Shown here: positions 1-6,122 of the stretch, one piece after another
How positions within the stretch are numbered: position 1 is the stretch's first letter
Layout of the letters: each line of letters starts with the position of its first letter
Assembly (NCBI GenBank): GCA_030599405.1
Contig: JAUVOB010000071.1
Span: 1 to 7,065 of the forward strand
Origin: Chloroflexota bacterium
Lineage (GTDB): Bacteria; Chloroflexota; Anaerolineae; Promineifilales; Promineifilaceae
Reading direction: 5' to 3'
Length of the DNA: 7,065 nucleotides
Program-made: the position numbers and the translations under genes
The notes under the pieces: generated by a model
Seen by the model: the letters and a program-made list of their open reading frames with translations, nothing else
What the model was told of the DNA's origin: nothing
Databases searched by the model: none

Positions 1-22
1 TCAGCCAGCCACTGGAAACTGC

Positions 23-44
23 ATCTGAGATTTTGATTTCAGAT
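23..44. repeat. Small inverted repeat (hairpin)
   Basis: ATCTGAGA (23-30) pairs with TTTCAGAT (37-44), giving an 8-bp stem with one G-U pair and a 6-base loop TTTTGA. No T-run follows on the plus strand and the stem is A/T-rich, so it is a poor intrinsic terminator. It could be the end of an upstream transcript or chance. Confidence 0.25.
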
Positions 45-191
45 CGAAAATCCTTAAGAATCTGTCCATAGCAGTCTATTTTCTCGGGCTATCGTAATAA
101 AAGCGGAGTGAACATATCATTTGCATTAAGTTATACAGACCATGATCTTATCGATACCTGTTTGTAGCGCAAAACTATCATTATGTCTATA

Positions 192-207
192 GGTGATTCT
201 GGTCACA
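192..207. promoter_or_regulatory. CRP/FNR-family-like operator
   Basis: GGTGA-TTCTGG-TCACA matches the classic CRP consensus TGTGA-N6-TCACA at 9 of 10 specified positions. Its centre (199.5) lies at -91.5 relative to a transcription start at 291, the position predicted from the adjacent promoter. That is close to the -92.5 position where class I CRP sites act in Escherichia coli. The match is seen in the sequence; that a CRP-family regulator binds it in this organism is inference. Confidence 0.35.
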
Positions 208-255
208 GTCCACACTATACACAACTAGCGCGCGAATCTTCGAATGAGATGCTAA

Positions 256-284
256 TTGTCTTCGGTATTGTACGCCGGTAAAAT
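256..284 (+). promoter_or_regulatory. Sigma-70-type promoter of the lipoprotein operon, predicted leaderless
   Basis: TTGTCT (256-261, 4/6 to TTGACA) and TAAAAT (279-284, 5/6 to TATAAT) are separated by exactly 17 bases. Only CAGCCT separates the -10 box from the ATG at 291, so a start 7 bases past the -10 box falls on the A of the start codon. There is no Shine-Dalgarno sequence before that ATG, which agrees with a leaderless message. Confidence 0.55.
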
Positions 285-290
285 CAGCCT

Positions 291-1283
291 ATGAAGTTTG
301 ATTTCGACCGCAAGCGTTCATCCATCGATACTCTGCTCATCAGACGCATTGTCGCTGCTGTGGTGCTTGCTCTTCTTGTCGCCGGATGCTCTACTGCTGA
401 AGATGCGAGCGGAAATGGCACTTTCGTTCAGGAATCGGAATCCGTTGCCAATCCCTCCGCAACGCCCTCCGCTATACAAAAGCCGGAGAAAAGCGAGACT
501 CCAACAGAGACATCACCGACTCCGGAATCCATACCCACATTGAAGCTCAAACCACCACCCTCGACTCTGACGCCCATTCCGACTTCAACCCAAATTCCAA
601 CACCAACGAACACTGCCACCGCAACCATCAGACCGTCACCAACAAAAGCGGGACAATGTAGCGATCGAATTCCATCAGACGATTTACTTACGTTGGTTAC
701 GAGGGAATATGCGATCTCGGCCGACTATGTGCCCGGGGATTTGGTAAGTTTAGCTAACTACCTCCCGACTCAGGTGACGCGAGGCTATGATTCTCAGCTT
801 AGGCGAATAGCTGTACCTTCACTGCTACAAATGATCGCTGACATGCAGAGAGATGGACTGGCGCCGGAAATCATCTCGGGTTATCGAAGTTATTCGGCCC
901 AGGCGGTCGCCTGGCGTAAATGGCTGGAACGTGAACCAGATCGCGCTGCCATCATTAGCGTGTCACCAGGCCATAGCGAACACCAGTTAGGGACAACGGT
1001 TGACTTCGGATCGCCCGAATTGGCCGCGATAGTTGGCGGCGATGATGTTGAGTTTCATACCTATTTCTATAAAACCAGAGAAGGTGAATGGCTGGAAAAA
1101 CACGCCCACGAATATGGATTTACTTTGAGCTATCCACTGGAGGCCTTCGAAATCACCGGCTTCTATTACGAGCCATGGCACTATCGCTATATTGGCGTTG
1201 ATCTTGCTAGCGAGCTTAAGACAAAGGGGGTTTCGCTGACCCAACACCTGCTCGAGATTTACCCCCCTCCGTGCGATCAATGA
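291..1283 (+). CDS. VanY-type D-alanyl-D-alanine carboxypeptidase lipoprotein (peptidase M15B)
   Basis: This is a predicted zinc D,D-carboxypeptidase that removes the terminal D-Ala from peptidoglycan stem peptides outside the membrane. Residues 1-33 are a lipoprotein signal peptide: charged start, hydrophobic core 20-31 and lipobox LVAGC with Cys33 lipidated. Residues 34-120 are a Ser/Thr/Pro-rich spacer with PTPT-like steps, probably crossing the wall. The catalytic domain, about 124-325, shows SGYRS (196-200), SEHQLGTTVD (229-238; zinc ligands His231 and Asp238) and EPWH (294-297; catalytic Glu294, zinc ligand His297), the complete M15B set. The only other cysteines, 123 and 328, bracket the domain and could form a disulfide. 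The ATG lacks a ribosome site but sits on a predicted leaderless transcript. Its stop overlaps the next gene. Family is certain; whether it trims D-Ala-D-Ala, D-Ala-D-Lac or another peptide is not visible, and no other vancomycin-resistance genes are here. Confidence 0.9.
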   Translation: MKFDFDRKRSSIDTLLIRRIVAAVVLALLVAGCSTAEDASGNGTFVQESESVANPSATPSAIQKPEKSETPTETSPTPESIPTLKLKPPPSTLTPIPTSTQIPTPTNTATATIRPSPTKAGQCSDRIPSDDLLTLVTREYAISADYVPGDLVSLANYLPTQVTRGYDSQLRRIAVPSLLQMIADMQRDGLAPEIISGYRSYSAQAVAWRKWLEREPDRAAIISVSPGHSEHQLGTTVDFGSPELAAIVGGDDVEFHTYFYKTREGEWLEKHAHEYGFTLSYPLEAFEITGFYYEPWHYRYIGVDLASELKTKGVSLTQHLLEIYPPPCDQ

Positions 1284-2917
1284 ATCGATCGGAATCGAGC
1301 ACTGTGGGTAGATTGCACGGATGGCTGATTGTTGGTCTTCTCGTATTCCCCTCGATTGTTGGATGTAATTCCGAGCAAGTCCGACAAACAGCAAGCAGTC
1401 GGAACGTATTGTTAACTGACCAGACTCATAACGTTACCCTCGCCTCTTCGCCTTCTCCTACGAACGTCCCATCTGTCAGTGATCCTTCAACAAGACCGCC
1501 ACCGACCATTGAAAAAACATCAACCTCCACTGTAATCCCGACTGCGACACCAAATCCCAGAATAGCTGTCTACGTTCCGGAACGCTGGCGTGAAGCAACT
1601 ATAGCCGCTTTCCAATCATCCAGCTTGATCACTGATGGCTGGGATTGGCAACTCGTTGATGGGCCCATCGAAGCGGACATAGTTATGGTCGAAGGCCCTG
1701 GCGAAATTGGGGCCGGCGAGCGCCCGATCGCCTTGATCGTTCCTTTCACAGATCCGATAGAGGAGTTGACTGTTGAAGAGGCAGAGCAATATCTCATGCA
1801 CCCTGGCAGTGAGATTATAGCCGCCGATTGGGACGATATCCCGATTGGGTTTAAAGCGCTCCGCGTTAGTGGGCTACTGCCGGACGACGAAGAGTATGCT
1901 CTTAGGCAGTACTGGTCATTGAGGCCAGGCGTTGAGCATGATCTGAAGGCATTGTCGCTCGGATCTGCCCTTTCTGAACAACTCTCGCGTCACGCGTCGA
2001 TTCACGTGGCCGCGGTGGGAGATATAATGCTCGATCGCTCACTGGGTTTCATTATCGAATCCGGGGACCTCCAATACCCATTTTCCAGGGTAGCCGACAC
2101 GCTGAGCAAGGCCGACATAACCGTCGGTAACCTGGAATCTTCTCTTGGGAACACGGGCGAACCGGTCGAGAAGAGCTACAATTTCCAGGCGCCACCCAAA
2201 GCCGCTCAGAGCCTCGCTCTATCCGGCTTTGACATCATGTCTCTGGCTAACAACCACGCGATGGACTTTGGTCCCCAGGCGCTTCTTCAGGCTATCGATC
2301 TTCTCGAAGAAAACGATATCCTATCTGTAGGTGCAGGCGCCAATCTTGCGGTTGCCCGGCAACCAGTGCTTTTTGAGGAGAACGGCGTTCGGGTCGCCTT
2401 CCTGGCCTATGTGGACGTCCCCGTAGAAATTAGTGGGTTTGACACCCAAACCTGGGAAGCCGGCGTTGACTCCCCAGGGTTAGCGTGGGCGTACCCAGAA
2501 ACAATCATTCAGGATGTCAGGACGGCGAAAACATCCGCGGATGTCGTCGTGGTAATCCTACACAGTGGTTATGAATTTCTAGAACAACCAAGCCCGCCTC
2601 AGATCACCTCTGCCCAGGCAGCGATCGATGCCGGTGCGAGCCTGGTGATTGGTCACCATTCCCACCTCCTACAGGGCATCGCGTTCTACGAGGAGGGTGT
2701 GATAGTATATGGTTTGAGCAATTTCGCATTTGAGATGGAGGGGAGCCGCGATAGCGCAATTCTGAATGTGTGGCTGGACAAAGATGGTGTAAGCAACCTG
2801 GAGATCATTCCTATCACTATCGGCCGGGGAGGACAACCGGCTTACGCTACACAAGGAGATGCAAGGCGCATCAGAGAAGAGGTATATCTTCTGACGGAGC
2901 TTCTCAACCAGCCCTAG
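1280..2917 (+). CDS. CapA-family (PGA_cap) metallophosphatase-fold lipoprotein with an extra N-terminal domain
   Basis: Likely an extracytoplasmic CapA/PgsA-type protein, a family known from poly-gamma-glutamate capsule synthesis but widespread in bacteria without that polymer. Numbering is from ATG 1280, which forms ATGA with the preceding stop; a GTG nine bases earlier is the alternative start. There is no ribosome site, suggesting re-initiation. Residues 1-29 end in lipobox SIVGC (Cys29, the only cysteine), followed by a Ser/Thr/Pro spacer to about 93. Residues 94-235 form a separate domain, discussed under findings. The PGA_cap domain, about 242-520, shows GDIMLDR (247-253), GNLES (283-287), ANNH (323-326), LHSGYE (427-432, where LHWGxE is usual) and GHHSH (458-462), which are metallophosphoesterase-type metal-binding motifs. 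No capB/capC ligase genes accompany it, so capsule synthesis is not supported by context; a cell-wall role beside VanY is more likely. The 3' end overlaps the convergent transporter gene by 14 bases. Confidence 0.88.
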   Translation: MNRSESSTVGRLHGWLIVGLLVFPSIVGCNSEQVRQTASSRNVLLTDQTHNVTLASSPSPTNVPSVSDPSTRPPPTIEKTSTSTVIPTATPNPRIAVYVPERWREATIAAFQSSSLITDGWDWQLVDGPIEADIVMVEGPGEIGAGERPIALIVPFTDPIEELTVEEAEQYLMHPGSEIIAADWDDIPIGFKALRVSGLLPDDEEYALRQYWSLRPGVEHDLKALSLGSALSEQLSRHASIHVAAVGDIMLDRSLGFIIESGDLQYPFSRVADTLSKADITVGNLESSLGNTGEPVEKSYNFQAPPKAAQSLALSGFDIMSLANNHAMDFGPQALLQAIDLLEENDILSVGAGANLAVARQPVLFEENGVRVAFLAYVDVPVEISGFDTQTWEAGVDSPGLAWAYPETIIQDVRTAKTSADVVVVILHSGYEFLEQPSPPQITSAQAAIDAGASLVIGHHSHLLQGIAFYEEGVIVYGLSNFAFEMEGSRDSAILNVWLDKDGVSNLEIIPITIGRGGQPAYATQGDARRIREEVYLLTELLNQP

Positions 2918-4145
2918 CCAACGCCATTCTTGCCTTTCTGGTCCAATGGAGAGCTGTCAAGAGCATGACCGCGATGAGTCCGGCACAGGCGCCGTAGATG
3001 GCACTCAAGCCGATGACTGGTAGCAAGGCATAGGCAAGCGGAGGTCCAACTGCGCTCGCCAGATCACCCACGGTAAACAGAATACCTAAACGCCTGCCGT
3101 GACGAATTCGAGGAGACAGGTCACCCATAAGAGCCGTTGATAGGCCCTGGTTACTGCCGCTTGAGATCGATACCAGGGGCAGCCCTGATATCAATGCTAG
3201 AGGCGTTCCTATGGCGAGTAAGCTGAAACCCGTCAGTCCACAGGTCAAGCCTCCACTAGCAACACCCCATCTAGATTTGTATCTATCCGAAAGCCGGCCC
3301 GTTGCCGGCGCGGCAACCATACCGATGAGCGTGCTAAGTCCTAGTGCGAGTCCGGTAATGGTAGCAACGCCAACTGTTAGCTGACCGATAGTAACCGTAG
3401 AACCAAGCATGTCAGCCAAATATCTACCGAAAGTAGCGATCATGATTCCGGCTACCACGAGCCTGTTTACTCCTAGTAACGCTGTGGCCGAAATCATTTG
3501 AGGAACATCAGGCGCTTTCTCCTCCAGATTAACCTGCCTGGAAATCTCTGATGCTGGGGATCGCCATTGGCTTGTCTCCGGAAGAAACAAAAGGGCTACC
3601 ATCGCCCCAAACAATGTCAGGGCCGAGGCGCTTGCCATCGCCCAATGATAGCCAAAAATGTCTGTTAAAATACCTCCCAGGATCGAACCACCCGCAGCAC
3701 CGAGAAAGAATGCAATTTGATAGCGACCTATGAACATGCCCCGGTTCTGATCGGTGGAGATATCGAGGACGATAGCATTCCCGCTGACCCAGATGCCCGC
3801 CCAGGCCAGTCCCCAGATCAAGCGTCCTGCCATCAGGGGCCAGAAGCTGCCTGAAAGAGCGTAAATGGCCGTGGAAATACCCCCTAAGAAAACGGCCGGT
3901 ACAAATACCCACCTTCTCGGCCATCGGTCGGTGAGGATCCCAACTGGTCCATTCAGGAATACACGTATGAAACGGTTAACCGACAGCAATACGCCGACAC
4001 TTGCCAGTGTTATTCCGACAGCGCTATATTGAGAAGGGAGGACAGTATACATCGCACTGTCTCCCAACAGTGACAGGCTGGTTGCCAAGCTAACGGATAG
4101 AAGCGCCCATTGATTGTCACTCTTCGCCATATACGAATAGACCAT
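2904..4145 (-). CDS. Major facilitator superfamily transporter (DHA1-like)
   Basis: An integral membrane carrier of 413 residues, the normal length for a 12-helix MFS protein, with hydrophobic segments throughout and a hydrophilic central loop at about 190-217. Numbering is from ATG 4145. Motif A appears after helix 2 (GILTDRWPRR, 69-78) and degenerately after helix 8 (GRLSDRYKSRW, 283-293). A glycine-rich segment in helix 5 (GAAGGSILGG, about 149-158) resembles motif C of proton antiporters, which favours export. Substrate cannot be read from the sequence. Starts possible are TTG 4148, ATG 4145 and ATG 4130; none has a clear ribosome site. All overlap the end of the PRPP synthetase gene (by 32, 29 or 14 bases), so expression is probably coupled to it. 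As the last gene of the leftward unit, it may move a substrate or product of that unit, but a drug or sugar efflux pump is equally possible. Confidence 0.85.
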   Translation of the reverse strand: MVYSYMAKSDNQWALLSVSLATSLSLLGDSAMYTVLPSQYSAVGITLASVGVLLSVNRFIRVFLNGPVGILTDRWPRRWVFVPAVFLGGISTAIYALSGSFWPLMAGRLIWGLAWAGIWVSGNAIVLDISTDQNRGMFIGRYQIAFFLGAAGGSILGGILTDIFGYHWAMASASALTLFGAMVALLFLPETSQWRSPASEISRQVNLEEKAPDVPQMISATALLGVNRLVVAGIMIATFGRYLADMLGSTVTIGQLTVGVATITGLALGLSTLIGMVAAPATGRLSDRYKSRWGVASGGLTCGLTGFSLLAIGTPLALISGLPLVSISSGSNQGLSTALMGDLSPRIRHGRRLGILFTVGDLASAVGPPLAYALLPVIGLSAIYGACAGLIAVMLLTALHWTRKARMALARAG

Positions 4146-5094
4146 CAATAGATTCGCGACAATAATTTCTTCGGATCGCTTCGCCGAATATGTGGGCTAC
4201 GGATAGAACCTTGAGTTTCGATGTTCGACGATCCACGGGGATATGGACGGTGTCGCTCGTCACGATCTCGGTTATTTCCCCGGTCTTCGAAAGGCGCTCG
4301 AGGGCATTTCGCACGAATACGCCATGGGTGCAGACCACCGCAATTTCTTCGATCCCGTTATGCGCCAGCAAATGGCTCATTTCAATAACTGATGTGCCGG
4401 TCGCAATCTCGTCGTCGTAGATAATGGCCTTTTTAAAGCCTTGGACCTGGCGACCAACCAGCCCTGTGATCTTGACCGAGGTGTCCGACAAGCGCTCCTT
4501 ATTACCGGCCGCTACCGGTAAATCTAGATTTCGGGCGAATCGTCCGGCGGATTTAGCGTGACTTACGTCCGGAGCAACGACTATCGTGCCTGACAGATCC
4601 CGCGGGCGAAAGTAATTCTCAAATACCGGCCGAGCTGTCAGAGGATCCGCCGGGATGCCGAAAAACCCATGAACTTGAGGTGAGTGCAACATCATGGTCA
4701 TGAAATGCGTCGCCCCGGCCGTTTCTAGTAGATTGGCGACCAACTTAGCCGTTATTGATATTCTTGGAGCATCCTTCTTATCTGACCGGGCGAAGGAGAA
4801 GTATGGGACGACGGCATGGATCTCCTTGGCCGCCGCGGAACGAGCTATGTCGATCATCATGAGGAGCTCGACAAGATGGTCGTTCACCGGTGGAAACAAC
4901 GACTGGACCAGATATACCCTGCGACCACGAACACTCGCACCAAGCTGGACATAGAGATTATCGTTGCTAAAGCGACGGATTACGGTGTCGTCTAAGGGAA
5001 CACGGAGATATCTGGTAATTCCCGCAGCAAGCTGTGGGTGCGAACTTCCACTAAAGAATCGTATCTCAGACGGCTCGATTAATGCTTCGGTCAA
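4117..5094 (-). CDS. Ribose-phosphate pyrophosphokinase (PRPP synthetase), divergent subfamily
   Basis: Predicted to make PRPP from ribose 5-phosphate and ATP in the cytoplasm. Numbering is from TTG 5094 (325 residues, close to the usual 310-320). Family features in order: FSNDN (42-46) where most Prs proteins have FSDGE; YFSFARSD (98-105) for YFGYARQD; LHSPQVHGFF (136-145) with catalytic His137, but Met135 where Asp is usual; Asp176 in the ribose-phosphate region; K199-E-R201 matching the flexible-loop Lys/Arg pair; and a PRPP loop DDEIATGTS (227-235) where DDMIDTGGT is typical. From memory, the same substitutions recur together in a second actinobacterial/chloroflexal Prs type, so they look like subfamily traits and not decay. 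The start is set by a strong GGAGGTGA site; a TTG at 5109 would give 330 residues. It lies 65 bases after the NmrA-like gene and overlaps the transporter start. It may be a housekeeping Prs or a specialised paralogue. Confidence 0.85.
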   Translation of the reverse strand: MTEALIEPSEIRFFSGSSHPQLAAGITRYLRVPLDDTVIRRFSNDNLYVQLGASVRGRRVYLVQSLFPPVNDHLVELLMMIDIARSAAAKEIHAVVPYFSFARSDKKDAPRISITAKLVANLLETAGATHFMTMMLHSPQVHGFFGIPADPLTARPVFENYFRPRDLSGTIVVAPDVSHAKSAGRFARNLDLPVAAGNKERLSDTSVKITGLVGRQVQGFKKAIIYDDEIATGTSVIEMSHLLAHNGIEEIAVVCTHGVFVRNALERLSKTGEITEIVTSDTVHIPVDRRTSKLKVLSVAHIFGEAIRRNYCRESIDGLFVYGEE

Positions 5095-5099
5095 GGTAA

Positions 5100-5107
5100 T
5101 CACCTCC
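5100..5107 (-). promoter_or_regulatory. Strong Shine-Dalgarno site deciding the PRPP synthetase start
   Basis: On the minus strand GGAGGTGA is an 8-base complement to the 16S rRNA 3' tail. The GGAGG core ends 8 bases before TTG 5094, an ideal distance. The longer start at TTG 5109 would place the site inside the coding sequence, and has only AGAGGA three bases before it. Confidence 0.65.
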
Positions 5108-5159
5108 AACGTCCTCTGCCATTTTCTTCAGAGACAATCAATAGCTGTATGAACAGAAG

Positions 5160-6023
5160 CTATACGATCTTAGGCCGAACGAGCTCATCAATAAACGCCG
5201 AAAAGCTCATGCTACGTCGACCCAACAACCAATCTATTACACTTGAACTTCCGATAAACCCAAATCGCTCATAATAATCAAACATCTTCAAAAGGGATTC
5301 TATTTGATAGGTTCCTAAACCACGCTCTTTTGCTTGGCGCTCCCAATCGAGACGATCAATCTGCTGCGTGCTAACCTGGATGCCCAACCTATCGCCAATA
5401 ATCGCAGCGATCTCGATTTGATTCAGCGCATCCGGGCCACATAATTCGTATATAGCACCTGCATGACCTGGAGTGGTTAGGACATTCAAGGCGACCTGGG
5501 CCACATCCATGAGATCGACCAGCGTCAGACGAGTTGCCTCATGGTACGGAAAGGTGTAAATCCCACTAGAAACTATTGCATCCCATCCGGCCAGAATATT
5601 CTGCATATAGGGCGCCGGCTGCAAAATCGTGAAATACAATCCCGATTCGAATATGGCCTCTTCCACGCGCATTTTCAGCCAATGGTGGGGCATCATTTCG
5701 ACCTGTGGATGAAGGACTGAATGATAGACGAAATGACTGATATGATTCTCTCGGGCAGCTTCAATGGCCAGTTTTCCAATGGTCAGTTCGTCTGGATTGA
5801 CATTCGGACATATGTGATAGACCTTGCGCAGTCCGCTCATGGCTTCGTGCATAAGCGCCTGATCTCGCATATCTCCAATCACCACTTCCGAGGCGCCCGC
5901 AGAAGTAACCCTATTCACCTGTGCTTCTCGATGTATGAGAGCCCTGACACCCTTATTATGCGCCTTCAGAGCGTTTATAACCGCCAACCCGGTTTTTCCA
6001 GCCGCCCCTGTTACGAGTACCAT
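5160..6023 (-). CDS. NmrA-like NAD(P)-binding protein (atypical SDR)
   Basis: A 287-residue protein of the NmrA/HSCARG branch of atypical short-chain dehydrogenases, acting in the cytoplasm as an NAD(P)H-dependent reductase or redox-sensing regulator. The N-terminus carries the dinucleotide motif GAAGKTG (6-12) after the first strand, then Arg27 in VRALIHR (26-32), suited to the NADP(H) phosphate. GDMRD (50-54) is the typical strand-3 end. HSVLHP (101-106) and Lys117 in the following helix are characteristic of NmrA-like proteins, which lack the full YxxxK pair of classical SDRs: no Tyr sits four residues before Lys117. The C-terminal half (about 133-285, with LQPAPYMQN at 134-142) is the substrate lobe. 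The ATG has an AGGAA site 7 bases upstream. The gene sits between DUF2877 and PRPP synthetase genes reading the same way. Substrate is unknown; regulatory or catalytic function cannot be told apart by sequence. Confidence 0.85.
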   Translation of the reverse strand: MVLVTGAAGKTGLAVINALKAHNKGVRALIHREAQVNRVTSAGASEVVIGDMRDQALMHEAMSGLRKVYHICPNVNPDELTIGKLAIEAARENHISHFVYHSVLHPQVEMMPHHWLKMRVEEAIFESGLYFTILQPAPYMQNILAGWDAIVSSGIYTFPYHEATRLTLVDLMDVAQVALNVLTTPGHAGAIYELCGPDALNQIEIAAIIGDRLGIQVSTQQIDRLDWERQAKERGLGTYQIESLLKMFDYYERFGFIGSSSVIDWLLGRRSMSFSAFIDELVRPKIV

Positions 6024-6073
6024 GTCCTAGTTCCTGATTTACTTAGTCGATATCGTGGCTTCGGATGGAGCAT
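6011..6073 (-). CDS. Possible 20-codon leader ORF overlapping the NmrA-like gene start
   Basis: ATG 6073 opens a 20-codon frame (MLHPKPRYRLSKSGTRTWYS) ending at TAA 6011-6013, ten bases inside the NmrA-like gene and out of frame with it. It is preceded by the same AGGAA site, at 6-base spacing, that serves the NmrA-like gene. It is basic (five Lys/Arg-rich positions) but has no run of one amino acid that would suggest attenuation. It may promote translational coupling, or may be chance arising from the duplicated ribosome-binding element. Confidence 0.2.
   Translation of the reverse strand: MLHPKPRYRLSKSGTRTWYS
6031..6041 (-). repeat. Direct repeat copy 2, TAAATCAGGAA, containing the NmrA-like gene's ribosome site
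   Basis: On the minus strand this 11-base element supplies AGGAA (6031-6035) seven bases before the ATG at 6023. An identical copy lies at 6080-6090, 49 bases away. Confidence 0.6.
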
Positions 6074-6079
6074 GATTCA

Positions 6080-6090
6080 TTCCTGATTTA
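6080..6090 (-). repeat. Direct repeat copy 1, TAAATCAGGAA
   Basis: Exact 11-base copy of the element at 6031-6041. Its AGGAA (6080-6084) stands six bases before ATG 6073, the start of the possible leader ORF. Identity ends at once on both sides, so it is a short element and not part of a longer duplication. Confidence 0.55.
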
Positions 6091-6122
6091 TCGTGACACT
6101 GAATCTACAAATGGGCAATGAC

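Larger units (their letters stand above)
1..290. other. Non-coding region upstream of the lipoprotein operon
   Basis: No credible gene is visible here. Reading frames on both strands are short: the longest rightward frame entering from the left edge stops at 69-71, and a 22-residue minus-strand frame (69 to 1) has no good ribosome site. The stretch is visibly richer in A and T than the genes. It holds a small hairpin near its left end, a CRP-like palindrome at 192-207 and a promoter immediately before the first gene. The left end could be the tail of a gene lying outside the window, but this cannot be judged. Confidence 0.6.

Noticed and set aside
1..69. A 22-residue minus-strand frame starting at ATG 69 and ending at TGA 1-3.
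   Set aside because: Very short, with no proper ribosome site and no recognisable sequence; likely chance.
291..1283. A vancomycin-resistance locus, suggested by the VanY-type gene.
   Set aside because: No vanH, vanA/B, vanX or vanRS genes are nearby; VanY-type lipoproteins are common in bacteria without glycopeptide resistance.
1280..2917. A poly-gamma-glutamate capsule operon, suggested by the CapA family.
   Set aside because: The neighbours are VanY and, convergently, an MFS gene; capB and capC are absent on both sides within the window.
5066..5122. An 18-codon minus-strand frame (ATG 5122) overlapping the PRPP synthetase start, similar in layout to the leader frame before the NmrA-like gene.
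   Set aside because: Only a weak GAAGAA-type ribosome site, and the strong GGAGGTGA nearby is placed for the PRPP synthetase TTG; most likely chance.
5721..6086. A 121-codon plus-strand frame across the start of the NmrA-like gene.
   Set aside because: Antisense shadow of a gene with a clear GxxGxxG motif; no domain or ribosome site.
6024..6122. A transcription terminator or promoter between the DUF2877 and NmrA-like genes.
   Set aside because: Only the 8-base palindrome CGATATCG and A/T-rich hexamers are present; no stem with a T-run and no -35/-10 pair at 16-18 bases.
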